64,000 bases of DNA from Agarophyton chilense. Lineage: Eukaryota > Rhodophyta > Florideophyceae > Gracilariales > Gracilariaceae. Each line of letters opens with the position of its first letter. Within the stretch, counting starts at the first letter, position 1. Shown piece after piece: positions 10,877 through 21,165 of this stretch. The stretch is from contig JARGXX010000080.1 in assembly GCA_030374765.1 (NCBI GenBank), forward strand, positions 620,001-684,000, given 5' to 3'. A program made the position numbers and the translations under genes. The notes below the pieces were generated by a model. The model did not search any database, was not told where the DNA came from, and worked only from the letters and a program-made list of their open reading frames with translations.

Positions 10877-11070
10877 CCCGAAATTCTTATACAACCCCCT
10901 TCTTTTTCTGGAATTGTGAAGGTACTCCGTCACAAGTTTTCAATGAAACTGGGCCAGCTTGTCCCGCTCGTGCAATTATAAAAAAGAGCAAATCCTCACC
11001 AGAAAAAACTAATTTTTTAATTACTTGTTTTGAATTTGGCTACCATAGACGGCGAAAATTCTATACGACA
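10877..11070 (+). repeat. Left terminal inverted repeat of the Tc1-like element
   Basis: Aligns over its whole length with the reverse complement of 12749-12942, including the block CAATGAAACTGGGCCAGCTT and GGCTACCATAGA, with scattered substitutions and short gaps. Confidence 0.85.
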
Positions 11071-11175
11071 GTTCTCATTAAACAGTCAATAGCGATAGAA
11101 CTGTGTTTTCGTAGCTCTGGAATTAATCACAGAGGTATAATTCGTCCCACTGCGCTACCCAATCTGCTTTTTAAA

Positions 11176-12340
11176 ATGCCAAAAAACCTTCTCCTTACTG
11201 CAAAAGAGCAAGGTTATATTAAGGCTCTGAACGAGCAGAGGATTTCCGTTAGTGAAATTCACGAGCTTACAAATAGTTCTCGCGAGGTCATCGCACGATT
11301 CCTTAAAACTCGGAGAACTACCTAAACGCGCGCTATTACAGTCAAAAATTCCAAAATGGCCCAACTTAACCGTCCCCATTTGATTCGATAAGCATCCAGA
11401 GGCATTTGGACCGCTTTCAAGCGAAAGGCAGCTCTCAACTTGCTCGTGTCCTTACGAAGAGTCCAACAAATATTCTCTTCCGCCCCGCATTCTAAACACA
11501 AACAGATGAAAAAAACCTCAAGTTTGCCTGAATCACACGATCAATACCATCTTAATTTGGCATAATAGAGACATTAATGGAATGGGAAATAGGGGGGTAG
11601 AATAATCTTTTCAGATGAAAAGAAATTCAAGTTTTTGGTATAAACCGAAAACGTAGCGGGGGTGTAACACCTGTCGGTTCTAAGGAACGCACAATCGGCT
11701 CGAAATTAGAGTCGGAGATTGAAGATACCTGTAAGGTTTGGCAGCACCAGCCACTGAAGCATGTAAAAAAACGACGGACGCACTAAGACAACGTTAAATG
11801 ACGGTGATTCACAACGAATGCAGATCCGAAAGCAGTAAAGACACCAGAAGAGCCCTAATGGTTGACCATAGAAACCAAAAGAGGTAAAAGTAGTTACCTA
11901 GGTTCTTAAATTTACAATAGTGACCTAGGTGGCCATTGGTGAAGAATTATATCCTACCGGCCACCCAGCCTACGTGAATTTTCGCGTAACGTGGTAACTG
12001 AAAGGCGCACATGAGGTGCGCCTTCCAATCTACTTAAGTTTATCTAACTAATACTAAATCAGCGAAAAGCTAAAGTAGTTGTTAATTAAACCACTGTAGT
12101 ACCAGACGCATTCCAGAAACTATTCTGGTTTAACACGTGGTATCATTTCGTCATCGATGTAGCTCACTATACTACAAATTTGGACGGCTTCGATGCGTTT
12201 TACTGGAATGATCAACGAAGCGAAGAAAGAATCATACCCAAACGATAAAAAAAAAGGGGTAGGGTAAATGTATGTGGTGCATTTTGAAAGATCGGACCAA
12301 GCACTGCGGCAATTTTTGTTGGTAACCAAAATGGGAAAAC
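11176..12340 (+). pseudogene. Tc1-like transposase, interrupted
   Basis: An ATG at 11176 opens a helix-turn-helix domain (LTAKEQGYIKALNEQRISV...) typical of Tc1 N-termini, stopped after about 49 codons. Next come VSLRRVQQIFSSAPH and, at about 11603-11630, IIFSDEKKF, the first catalytic Asp block ('VFSDEKxFNLDGPDG'). The continuation NLDGFDAFYWNDQRSEER is found only from about 12177, so 11631-12176 is an insertion inside the catalytic core. Further stops follow. The gene is dead. Confidence 0.7.
11631..12176. mobile_element. ~546-bp insertion inside the Tc1-like transposase
   Basis: It separates the codons of the conserved EKKF/NLDG block: the host frame stops at ...GAAATTCAA (11630) and resumes exactly at AATTTGGACGG (12177), with AA on both sides that may be a target duplication. 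Inside it, 12002-12010 and 12016-12024 form a perfect 9-bp hairpin (AAGGCGCAC / GTGCGCCTT). No coding capacity and no terminal inverted repeats were seen; it is likely a non-autonomous element. Confidence 0.55.
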
Positions 12341-12748
12341 TAAAACTCTTGAAAATGTTCTGCTATTCTTTTTTGCTAATTGATATTTAAAGTGTTGGCC
12401 ATTTCAGCAAGAACAAGGCGTTGTATATAGAGCCTAACTGTCCAAAAAGTGGTTTGAGGATAAAATTAATTGTAGATATGGACTGGCTTGCTCGGATTCC
12501 AGACTTAAATTTAATTTAGAACGCATGAAACATAATTTTTAGGCGTCTTTGTGCGAATGGACGGCAGTTCAGGAGTTCAAAAGAGCTGAAAAGATCTGTG
12601 TTAGAGAAATGGGCTAATATTACGCGCCAAGAGTTTCAAACTAGCGCAAAATATTTGAAAACGTTGTGCCAAGGTACTGGAAAGTAAAGGAAGTAAGATA
12701 GACTACAAATACATTCAGCATCGTTGAAAAGGGAACGAAGTCTTTGCA

Positions 12749-12942
12749 CTGTCGTATAGGAATTTCACCTTCTATGGTAGCCGAATTCAAAACAAATAAA
12801 TTAAAAATTAGTGTTTTCTGGTGCGGATTGGCTCGTTTATATAATTGCACGAATGGGACAAGCTGGCCCAGTTTCATTGAAAACAGAGGACGCAGTACCC
12901 CACAATGCCAGAAAAAGGGGGGTGTCTTATAGGAATTTCGGG
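12749..12942 (-). repeat. Right terminal inverted repeat of the Tc1-like element
   Basis: Reverse complement of 10877-11070 at high but imperfect identity. The divergence between the two arms indicates an old insertion, in contrast to the young copia element at 36.3-41.4 kb. Confidence 0.85.
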
Positions 12943-13651
12943 CACTTGTAGAGCAGAAATGATATACGAGGAATTGATTGGCGACCAGCCGGTCGGCGTC
13001 TTCTGTACACCTGGCTGGTACATAGCTTAGTAGTATATGTTGAATCCCACCGGTTGATTGGTCGGCGACATGACGCCAGTAGTGTCTTGTCGATTCGGCG
13101 TTTGCCCTTCCGTCGAGAATGGGCCTCAGGTGTCACCTCAACGATTGGTAAGCTTTTCTGACCACGTCTGAGGCCTCATACGAGAAGCAGCAATCTTCGC
13201 ACCTTTTGTACAATCTGGTTCAGTTAACAATGAAGCGCGACATACTCTGAGCGTGATGATGTGTGCTGTTCAGATGCATGTGAATCACAAGTCACGCACA
13301 TAGCTTTGAGCCTTCAATGATTGCTTTCGAAGAGTGTTCATTGCATACGAAGTGCAACTGCTCACCATCGATCAAAAAGATTATACCTATAGAAGATCTG
13401 AATTTGTGAAGGGAGGAGACATTGGGATTTTTGTCTACTCACATCAGCAGTCCTCGAAAAGAGGAACGACACTTGCAGTGTCGACCGATGAATTCTCCAT
13501 GCCGTCATTTTTGAAACATGAAAGGTAAAAGATCACATTTTTCACGACACAAATTTCGAGACAGGACTTGCGAGGCCACAAGCTTTATTGATATGGATAT
13601 GTTCACGATAGGCTTGACGTTTTCAAAATGAAATAAGGACATTCCGGTGTA
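12943..13651. other. Intergenic stretch between transposon and first gene
   Basis: No gene recognised. Short frames only. Marks the border between the transposon-rich left part and the gene-bearing part. Confidence 0.5.
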
Positions 13652-14488
13652 TCAACAGTTCTTCTTGACACTTTGTTGGATACAACCCTCCTTTGCCGAA
13701 TCGATGGGAGAGGAGTGGGATGGATTGTGTTCCGTTTGCGACTTTAACTTGCCCTTATTGTAGCTTCTGACGTAAAAATCTCGGAAAAGTTTGAAGAAAC
13801 TCAAGCCCACGGCCTGACCAAAGAACCAACCTCTCATACTACCAGAGCAGCCGGTCGTAGAGAAGTAGAGGAAAGGATATGGCCACGTCGCAGTGAGATC
13901 AATAATAAACTGAACAATTTGGGCCTGAGTGATGTATTTCTTCCACCACACCTTGACTCCCATCGCAGCCATGGCATAGTAGTAATACATTGCAACATGA
14001 ACAGACGAGTTAGCCACGACGAGAATCCATTGTAGCACCATGTTGGTAGACATGTAAACATAAAACAGCGGTAGGACAACACAATGATGGTAGACGTGTA
14101 GAAAATTGAGGGGTCGTTTTTTCAAGACCATGATAACGGTATCAAACAGTTCGTAAAACTTGGACAAGTAGAATATATACATCCACCATCCCATACGGCC
14201 ACGCATTGCACTTCCAGAAAGATCGCACAAAACCTCCCTCGTCGCATCAGAGGAAGCAAACCAAGTTTTCAGAACCTCCGCAAAGACGCCCATGGCCATA
14301 GCCACCGAGAGCGCGCACAGAAACACATTATGAACAACGGTGGGGACTTTGAGGGAGACAGGGGGTCTCGATCTCATGAACTTCTGCAAGGAGAAAATAA
14401 GCGACAAATAAACAACAATCGCGCAAACCGGGTACACCACCGATGAAAACGGCGCCATCTTCCATTCAAAGCTCTGCGGCAAACGCAT
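13652..14488 (-). CDS. ELO-family very-long-chain fatty acid elongase (3-ketoacyl-CoA synthase)
   Basis: ELO proteins condense malonyl-CoA with an acyl-CoA in the endoplasmic reticulum, the first step of fatty acid chain elongation. The 278-residue product has the catalytic histidine box HVYHH at residues 131-135, preceded by KFYELFDTVIMVLKK and followed by a YYYYAM segment, all family hallmarks, with several hydrophobic membrane segments along the chain. Length fits the family (270-330). The ATG at 14488 is chosen because the sequence before it has no family similarity; the frame stays open upstream to an ATG at 14770 but TTTGCAG just before the chosen start looks like a splice acceptor, so a 5' UTR intron is likely. 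Substrate length and saturation cannot be told. It follows the ABC-F gene on the same strand. Confidence 0.88.
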   Translation of the reverse strand: MRLPQSFEWKMAPFSSVVYPVCAIVVYLSLIFSLQKFMRSRPPVSLKVPTVVHNVFLCALSVAMAMGVFAEVLKTWFASSDATREVLCDLSGSAMRGRMGWWMYIFYLSKFYELFDTVIMVLKKRPLNFLHVYHHCVVLPLFYVYMSTNMVLQWILVVANSSVHVAMYYYYAMAAMGVKVWWKKYITQAQIVQFIIDLTATWPYPFLYFSTTGCSGSMRGWFFGQAVGLSFFKLFRDFYVRSYNKGKLKSQTEHNPSHSSPIDSAKEGCIQQSVKKNC

Positions 14489-14769
14489 GGTGAAATCAAT
14501 CGTCTGCAAAGGCAGGGGAAGGTAGGAAAAAATGCTGCGATGCGCAAAACAGTCACTACGAGCGGTTGAAGGAAGGGTAAGGCACACTGCGTGTGAATTT
14601 GCAGGGTTGGGGAAGCCAACGCGTTCAAGAGCGGGCGTGCAGCCGTGCAACCAACGGCGCGTACGAGCCGACGCAGTGGGCCGCGGAGGGACGAACAAGC
14701 GCCAGAACAACGCTGTGTGTGGTAACCCTATGTGGACCACGCAATCCCGTGACTTACAGTGAAGCACCA

Positions 14770-17004
14770 TCAGCCGGCGGCAATCTCGGCTAGATGCATC
14801 CAGCGCTCAGTTTTGCGCTCGATTTCGCTTCCCACCGCTGCGAGCTCTTCACTCCACACCACCAATGCTTCGTAGTCGCCACCGGCATTAGCGCCCACCA
14901 GCTCCGTCAATTGCACGTGTCTTTCGTTGAGCCCATCTATCTCATCCTCTAGTCCGTCGAACTCGCGTTGTTCCTTGTAGCTCAGTCTTCGTGTCTGCCC
15001 TTTCTTCCGACTTTCCTTTGAGCCGTCAACCTCACTCTTCTTTCGCAGTTTCTTTTCTTCAAGCTCCATTTGCCGTTTTGCTTCGAGGTAGTCCGTGAAC
15101 TTGCCTTCCACCAGCGCCACTTGCCCGTCACCTTCGAAAACCATAAGATGGTCCACCAGCCTGTCCAGCATGAATCGATCATGAGAGCAAATTACCAGCA
15201 CCCCGCTGTACTCTGCCAACAGCTCCTCCAGCATCGTCAGCGTGTTCAAGTCCAGATCGTTCGACACCTCATCCAGTAGCATGAAGTTTGCATTTTGCAA
15301 CAAAAGCGCAATCAGTTGTAGCCGCCGTTTCTCCCCGCCGGAGAGTGAACACACAAAGTTGAATTGCTTCTCACGTCCAAATCCGAAATGCTCTAGTAGC
15401 GAAGTAGCTTGCATGCGTGCAAGCGGGTTAGAACTTTGTGCCGTTCGTTTTGACGTGCGCACCGTCACGCTGTAGCTTAGCTCCTCAATTTTTTTCGCAA
15501 GTCTCTGTTCTGCATCCTCAGGATTCACCTGTACCCGGCTGGGCTGTCTCGATGTAACCCCTTCTCCGATATCGTGGTATTCGGCGAGCAGCTCCTTCAC
15601 ATAATCTACCACTCGCACCTGCGTCCAATCGCCGCCTTCCAGTGCCGATTTCGACGTGGCCGCTAGCCGTCGAGAAATGTCTTCACCCTCCTGATCAAAA
15701 TGTCCGAATGACACTGTCTCTCCTACATGAATCCTCCCGCTTTCCGGAGCAATCTTTCCAAGAAGCAAATCAATGAAGGAGCTCTTTCCAACTCCATTTC
15801 CGCCTACAAGACCCATTCGTTCGCCTCTCTCAAAAGTATAGCTGAAATCCTGCAGAATCGTCTTTCCACCGCGTTTTAGACAAACATTCTCCACTTGAAC
15901 AACAGTTGTACCCAATCTAGTTGTCGTGGTTCGCAAATCCTTCACAGCTGCAGTTGAAAGTCTGTTCCTTCGCATTGTCAATTGCTCTTGCATTTTCAAA
16001 ACCTCACCGATCCGCGCCTTAGACTTTGAACCCCTCGCTTTGGGTTGCCGTTTCATCCATTCCAATTCCTTCTTGTACGCCTTTGCTAAATCCACCACCA
16101 ACTTCTGCTCGAGTTGTAACGATTTCGACTTCTCCTCCAGAAAGGCATCGTAGCCAGCTCCATACTTAAAGAGATTTCCCTCCAGTTCCCAGATACCTGA
16201 CACACAAACACGGTCCACGAACCACCTATCATGTGAAATAGCAAGCACAGTTCTGAGGGGATCTGCCAAGACCTCCTCAACAAACTGTACAGCGTCAATA
16301 GAAAGATGGTTAGTTACCTCATCTAACAACAAAACATCCGGCTTGGCAACCAAAGCAGCAGCGATGGCAATACGTCGTTTCTGTCCACCGGATAGTTGTG
16401 GAAGCGGAACATCAAGCGGGACTTGTAGTCTAGAAAGCGCGGCATTCATATAACTGTCCATCTCCCATGCACCAGAAGTCTGATCCATCTTGACAGTGGC
16501 ATCTGCAAGTTCTTTTAAACAGTCACCTTTCAAAGAATGTTGCGACTTTGCCGTAATCGAAGTATATCGTAATGCTGCCCGAACGGCTTCATTGTTTGTG
16601 TACCGCGATGCAAGCATCATAACAGCGTGTAGCGCATTTTCCGCACTTAACTGAGGTAAATCTTGACTGACGTATGCAAGACTCGCACCTCGGCGAAGCG
16701 TAACACTGCCTTTATCTGGCTGCGTCACCCCAGCCAAGACCGAAAGCAGCGTCGACTTTCCTACGCCACTGCGTCCTAGTAGAGCGAGCTTTGAACCAGT
16801 GGGAACGTCGAGTGAGAGATCTGTAAATTGATTTGTTTGACCATCATGAGACTTGGTCAAATTTGTCGCCCAGAGAATGCGCTCTGCTTGCATTGTGGGT
16901 AAGTGGCGGCGGGGACATTTTCGACTAAGAAGAGGAGGCTTGGGGCGGGGATATGCTCGTGAGAGGAACGCCGCAAAAGGTGGCTGGGAAATGGACTGGG
17001 TCAT
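14770..17004 (-). CDS. ABC-F family ATPase (Uup/ABCF-like), possibly organelle-targeted
   Basis: A 744-residue protein with two ABC cassettes and no membrane domain, as in ABC-F translation factors acting on ribosomes. The first Walker A GRSGVGKST is at residues 77-85 with signature LSGGQKRR and Walker B LLLDEVTNHL; the second has GGNGVGKSS, LSGGEKRR and LLLDEVSNDL. The linker contains the QPKARGSKSKARIGEV arm motif typical of the Uup branch, and the C-terminus is a charged coiled coil as in Uup. The first ~37 residues are Pro/Ser/Arg-rich and precede the conserved start at MQAERILW, so a plastid or mitochondrial transit peptide is plausible. The Walker B residue after Asp is Glu in both sites, so both should be active. 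Its stop overlaps, by one base, an unused upstream ATG of the elongase reading frame. Confidence 0.88.
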   Translation of the reverse strand: MTQSISQPPFAAFLSRAYPRPKPPLLSRKCPRRHLPTMQAERILWATNLTKSHDGQTNQFTDLSLDVPTGSKLALLGRSGVGKSTLLSVLAGVTQPDKGSVTLRRGASLAYVSQDLPQLSAENALHAVMMLASRYTNNEAVRAALRYTSITAKSQHSLKGDCLKELADATVKMDQTSGAWEMDSYMNAALSRLQVPLDVPLPQLSGGQKRRIAIAAALVAKPDVLLLDEVTNHLSIDAVQFVEEVLADPLRTVLAISHDRWFVDRVCVSGIWELEGNLFKYGAGYDAFLEEKSKSLQLEQKLVVDLAKAYKKELEWMKRQPKARGSKSKARIGEVLKMQEQLTMRRNRLSTAAVKDLRTTTTRLGTTVVQVENVCLKRGGKTILQDFSYTFERGERMGLVGGNGVGKSSFIDLLLGKIAPESGRIHVGETVSFGHFDQEGEDISRRLAATSKSALEGGDWTQVRVVDYVKELLAEYHDIGEGVTSRQPSRVQVNPEDAEQRLAKKIEELSYSVTVRTSKRTAQSSNPLARMQATSLLEHFGFGREKQFNFVCSLSGGEKRRLQLIALLLQNANFMLLDEVSNDLDLNTLTMLEELLAEYSGVLVICSHDRFMLDRLVDHLMVFEGDGQVALVEGKFTDYLEAKRQMELEEKKLRKKSEVDGSKESRKKGQTRRLSYKEQREFDGLEDEIDGLNERHVQLTELVGANAGGDYEALVVWSEELAAVGSEIERKTERWMHLAEIAAG

Positions 17005-17228
17005 AGGAGCGGCTGGGAGATGAGTTCGTGTCGCCGAGGCGCTGGGTTGCTCATGAGATTGAGCTTTGAACTTTGAGGTGCTTGGCTCTTATTGTTTGAA
17101 TTTTCAGGTTAAGATTTTCCAATTATTTTATTCACACATGCGCTGTCATTGTGATGGGAGGACGAGGGGTCTCTCGAGGGCTTTCATAAAAGGATGGCTC
17201 TGTGGGTCAAACTCATTTCCGGCCGTAA

Positions 17229-17936
17229 TCAGGAGGGGGGCGCAAACATGGAGGGATCGAACTCAGTGAAGCCCGACTCCTCAAAGAAGTAATTACAACG
17301 TGAGTGGCCAACAGTCAAAAAGTCAACGTTGACATCGAATCCTCTACACTTCAACGCGACCTTCATGAGATATAGAACAAACTCTCTAAACCATAGGTTC
17401 CTAGTAAGGATGTAAAAGCCAGGAGCATTCCCTACTCCCGGAACCTCTCCACACTGGTAGACAGCAGCAGAAAAGTAGCCAATCCCAGGGAACCCCAACA
17501 ACGCGGCGACGCTGTACTGTCCCGGGTTAAAGACAGCTCGAGGTGCATTGGGGAACAAGACCGAAAGCTTCCCAGAAGCAGTAGTATTCGGTCGCTGAGA
17601 AGCAACAGCTCGTACACAGGATGGAATTCCACCGGGCCGTCTCACGGCACAGTTTAGAACGTCAACGTTCCCTTCTTCGTTTAGCGTATAGTTAGCTGTA
17701 GTGCAAGGGTCTGACGAGAACTGTGTGGCACTTCCTGAGACATACGAAAGGAACCAGGTGCCCTGGTACAGCGGTAGCTCGACTGGAACCACCGGCGGAT
17801 CGTTGCAGAACTTGTCTCCTGGTGGGTTGTTTTCAACTGCAGAGCATGAATTCGGGACGTTCGGATTCCCCGGGATGATTGAAGCAGCCAAAGTGCTCGT
17901 CCAAAATATGACTGACGCCAGCGCGAAAACCTTCAT
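17229..17936 (-). CDS. Secreted lipocalin-like protein
   Basis: The 235-residue product starts with a clear signal peptide (hydrophobic core FALASVIFWTSTLAAS). Residues around 60 read PLYQGTWFLSYVSGSA, the lipocalin GxW motif, followed by alternating strands, paired cysteines and YFSAAVYQCGE, consistent with an apolipoprotein-D/Blc-like lipid-binding barrel. N-glycosylation sequons (NYT, NTT) support secretion. An in-frame ATG at 17978 would add 14 residues before the signal peptide; the internal ATG is preferred. Ligand unknown. The gene is single-exon and lies 224 bases upstream of the ABC-F start on the same strand. Confidence 0.65.
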   Translation of the reverse strand: MKVFALASVIFWTSTLAASIIPGNPNVPNSCSAVENNPPGDKFCNDPPVVPVELPLYQGTWFLSYVSGSATQFSSDPCTTANYTLNEEGNVDVLNCAVRRPGGIPSCVRAVASQRPNTTASGKLSVLFPNAPRAVFNPGQYSVAALLGFPGIGYFSAAVYQCGEVPGVGNAPGFYILTRNLWFREFVLYLMKVALKCRGFDVNVDFLTVGHSRCNYFFEESGFTEFDPSMFAPPS

Positions 17937-18465
17937 CTTGAGATTCTTCGTGCACTGAATAAGACATGTATCGGTCATGTGGGCGGTTGAGCGCGGCTTT
18001 TACGTGGCGCAGTTGCCGTTGAGTAAGTTCCTAATGTGACAAGTGTGCGAATGACGCCAAATATATCGAGACAGTTCTCACGGGTCAGTATGGGCCAGAC
18101 ATGTACTTGTACGTTTGAGTGTGGGTGACATCCAGCCATGGGCGTGGCAACCTATGGTCCACAGTGGGTAAAGTTTATGATAGAACATGATGTCGACGAT
18201 GATGACATTTTCGCAGAGAGTTGGAGATAGTGATTTCTAATTTACTGGGCAGTTGAAGATTTCATGGTGGCGGAACACTGAGCACTTGTGGCCACCCAAC
18301 CAGAGGCATCGTTCCCGCCCAACAAATACAAGGGTACACATAAAATTGCATTTTGGCGAAGGCAGTTCCACTGTATCGGCACTGTATCTACACTACATTT
18401 CAAAGCTCTAAAAGAAGATTGGGCTAATTATCGAACGTGATGTGCCGATATCTCAACAGTCTTTG

Positions 18466-18493
18466 GATATCACACTACATCCAGTGTGATATC
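18466..18493. repeat. Hairpin, 11-bp perfect stem
   Basis: GATATCACACT (18466-18476) and AGTGTGATATC (18483-18493) around a 6-base loop. Confidence 0.85.
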
Positions 18494-18649
18494 TTAGTAG
18501 TGGGCTACCAGGACACTTTATATTGATTAATTTTTGTAGGAAGAACGTCACAAAGACAAAAGCAAAATGTCACACACGAGTCCTGTTTTATCAGCGAGCA
18601 TCACAAAGAAGAATAAAGTTCACTGTATGACGAGATTTACTAGTTCTGG

Positions 18650-18688
18650 TGATATAGAAAAACCCACCTGTTCAGTTTTTCTATATCA
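18650..18688. repeat. Hairpin, 14-bp perfect stem
   Basis: TGATATAGAAAAAC (18650-18663) and its exact complement (18675-18688) around an 11-base loop. Confidence 0.85.
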
Positions 18689-18724
18689 GCATGGCATTCA
18701 CTGATCAATCAGCGTTCGACGAGC

Positions 18725-18854
18725 GAGTTATATCCACAACCCTCGTGCGTTATCGTGTCGTTCGACAGGAAACAAGCCCTCCTCGCCTTAGGTTCGGGCC
18801 TATAATTTTGCAGTCTCCTGTCCCGATGTCAGCTCTCGGTTGTGGATATAACTC
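18725..18854. repeat. Inverted repeat with 17-bp perfect arms (MITE candidate)
   Basis: GAGTTATATCCACAACC at 18725-18741 is repeated inverted at 18838-18854; the similarity extends imperfectly outward. The ~130-bp unit with inverted ends resembles a small non-autonomous transposon or foldback unit. Confidence 0.6.
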
Positions 18855-19308
18855 AGACGCAAGTGTCTGCCTGGACAACACGTGGACAACGATTCTTGTA
18901 GTGACCACTCACAAATATGGTAACACGTGCTGTAGCGTGCGCGCTCCAGATACCAATGTGTGGTTGTGCTGTGCGATAATAAATGTCCGGAATAGTACAC
19001 ATCATTCATTTGCAAGACTCGTTCGTAAGAGTGATCTGTACTATTCTGTACACCATTTTGTTCAAGTCACTGACGGGAGGGAGTGTACTTTATGTCGTTC
19101 AGCACCGGTGTGTACGAGTGCAGTCATGATCTTCAAATTGAAAATGTGCCCATCTTCCCCGGACTCGCATCGCCCATCACTATCGCTTTATCTTGCAGCG
19201 TTGTTCGATTTGGCCGTAATGTGCTCAACACTTTCAACTAGACTTTTACATGACAAGTGCTCTACACTGAACTACGAATGAAACAGAATGTTGAGAATTA
19301 AAAACAAA

Positions 19309-19806
19309 CTACATCAGAGCCTCATACGCCCTGAGGTGCGGAGAATCCGGAGGAGTGGGTCGCAGATCTGTCCATTCTTGCGTCTTGAAATCAGCAGCGA
19401 TCCCTGAAGTCCATCCTTCCTCATCGGAGAGAGGTTCCAAATGATTCACAAACGGCTTCAATCTGTCCAACTTGTGTTCTACTTCATTTAACTTTCGCTT
19501 CATTCGCTGGACTTTCTTGGTTGCAACTTTCTTCTCGTATCTCGTATTCCTTAGCTTCCTTTCTAAACGTTTGATTTTCTTCGCGTCGGCTTCTTTTGCT
19601 TTCTCAGATAGAACAGCATTGTTGACGTCGAGGAAGGACTTTGTGTGATGAATGAGGACCTGCAGGGCATCTCGCATTTCATAAAGTTCAGACCGTTCCA
19701 CTAAGTCTTCCCCATTTCCATTCATGAGCAGGTTGGTGTCCATTAGCTTATATTCCGCGTCAGAAAGAGCTTCTGTGAGAGATTCCTTTTCAAGCTTGTG
19801 GTTCAT
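19309..19806 (-). CDS. Small coiled-coil protein, unknown
   Basis: A 165-residue, highly charged protein; the central part (about residues 60-125) is a continuous Lys/Glu-rich heptad-like helix (KIKRLERKLRN, KKVQRMKRKLNEVEHKLDRL), and the C-terminus is Pro/Asp-rich with TPPDSPHLRAYEALM. The ATG at 19806 is the first ATG; a TTG four codons earlier is not used. No family recognised. It shows no intron and sits in a run of minus-strand genes. Confidence 0.5.
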   Translation of the reverse strand: MNHKLEKESLTEALSDAEYKLMDTNLLMNGNGEDLVERSELYEMRDALQVLIHHTKSFLDVNNAVLSEKAKEADAKKIKRLERKLRNTRYEKKVATKKVQRMKRKLNEVEHKLDRLKPFVNHLEPLSDEEGWTSGIAADFKTQEWTDLRPTPPDSPHLRAYEALM

Positions 19807-19910
19807 GTTGAAAAGCAAAGTAAAGATGAAGCGAAAACTGGAATATGCCGGCGTGGTGGAAAGAATTTCGATGGGAGTGGGGCTGGGATGAGTGGTTGAA
19901 GTTCAAGCGA

Positions 19911-20220
19911 TTACCGGTCGGCTAAGTACTGTTTGAGAACCTCTGTAAGACGGTCTATTGGGCTGCCGCCACCGGCCTGCTGCGTCTTCGACGTCTTCGA
20001 CGACGTGAAACGCGGTGGTACATACCAACGGTTGCGCCCCAAATAGAGTGCGCCCCAAACAAAGCACCCTGAAATGGACAATACGCTCTGTGTGACGTGG
20101 CTTGCGCCCAGAACTAGCCATCTCGAAAAGGGTTGGAAAACCAAAAGGGGGTAATTCCAGCACAGATGCACACGGCGCTGGGTAAGTAGTGGGGAATTAA
20201 GCGGAGTCAAATGGCTTGAA
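19911..20220 (-). CDS. Possible small membrane protein (exon), unknown
   Basis: The minus frame ending at 19911 contains a hydrophobic segment (WLVLGASHVTQSVLSISGCF) followed by LYLGRNRWYVPP and a soluble tail ending TEVLKQYLADR. The frame opens upstream only with non-ATG codons, so the start is missing; an intron with acceptor CATTTCAG at about 20066-20073 is possible. The N-terminal border given is arbitrary. Could be a single-TM organelle or ER subunit; low confidence. Confidence 0.25.
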
Positions 20221-21165
20221 GTTGGTTGAGCGCTGCGGGAGCTAGGGTCCAATGTCGGATCGTGTTTGGGCGTGTTGAATGGGCCTTTTTTGACTGAATT
20301 TGGCAACTGGGCTGGAGCAATGGACTTGGGTTGAGTAGGTTTCGGATAGGAGCTTATAGTAGTGTGAAAGGCGATACATGTCTCATTTGGAAGACTGCGG
20401 CTGTTGATTACCACAAAAATTCAAGGACAGGCAGATGGTCAACGTTTGTGAATGTGAATTGTATGTAAAGCGCACTATGAAAGAATGGGAACAGTGATGA
20501 TTACCCTACGGGATGCAGCGCATCGTGTGGCGCACAAACACGGCTGTGCTAGATTTTTCTTAAAGTTTAAAGAGGCGTAAGGCGTGCCTTATTGGGAAGA
20601 CGCAAGACAAAAAGGGCCGTGCGAAACACTATAGGGGCATGCTTGAAGCAAATGCGAACGCTTGGGCGCCGTATCTCCAGTGCGAGGAGTGGATACATAT
20701 CTGCGAAGGTACGGTGACCTAACTTTACGGCATCTTCGTATCTTCAGTATCCAACCTTTTTCTTCCCCGATCATACGTGTTTTAGTCGCTACGACCGGTG
20801 CTCGACAGAACTGACCACACGGATGACTCATCAATGTGCCGATCGTAAATCCAACCAACACAGCGCACGTGGCCACGTACACAGACACACGTCCGATCAA
20901 CTCATGGCGCAGCGCGGAAACGCGGCTACCGTTACACAGCCGCGTTCGAAAAGTCTTGTAACGGGTCTCGTCGGCATTAAAACCCCGCCCAAAACGGGCC
21001 AGAACGCGATGCGATCGTTGCTGCTTCTCAAGTTGGCCGTTCGGTTCCGCCTCAGGTTTGCTATATGTTTCGTTTCTCTTCCCTCACGCCATCATCCCCT
21101 ATGCACTACACTCTGCTTGCGTATCCGCTTCCGCTCGCCGGCGTCTTCATCCCCTCATCCCTATC
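20221..21165. other. Intergenic, no supported gene
   Basis: Probable divergent upstream region between the minus-strand genes and the plus-strand coiled-coil gene at 21166. A plus open frame at 20823-21218 has no recognisable content. Confidence 0.4.

Larger units (their letters stand above)
10877..12942 (+). mobile_element. Tc1/mariner-family DNA transposon, decayed, with long TIRs
   Basis: Long terminal inverted repeats of about 194 bp flank a broken plus-strand Tc1-type transposase. The element spans about 2.07 kb; removing an internal ~546-bp insertion leaves about 1.5 kb, the usual size for Tc1-like elements. The outermost common bases are CCCGAAATTC at 10877 and its complement ending at 12942. 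TA target duplications are the family rule; a TA lies a few bases outside each end but exact borders are uncertain. Confidence 0.75.
17979..19308. other. Intergenic region rich in inverted repeats
   Basis: Contains three strong palindromic structures listed separately (18466-18493, 18650-18688, 18725-18854). A 196-codon open frame at 18691-19281 starts within this repeat cluster, has no recognisable domain and overlaps the long inverted repeat; I do not call it a gene. Confidence 0.5.

Noticed and set aside
14489-14770. N-terminal 94-residue extension of the elongase frame
   Set aside because: No family similarity, and a TTTGCAG acceptor-like site just before the conserved start suggests 5' UTR/intron sequence.
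18691-19281. 196-codon plus-strand open frame
   Set aside because: Overlaps a long inverted repeat and shows no domain or coding-like character.
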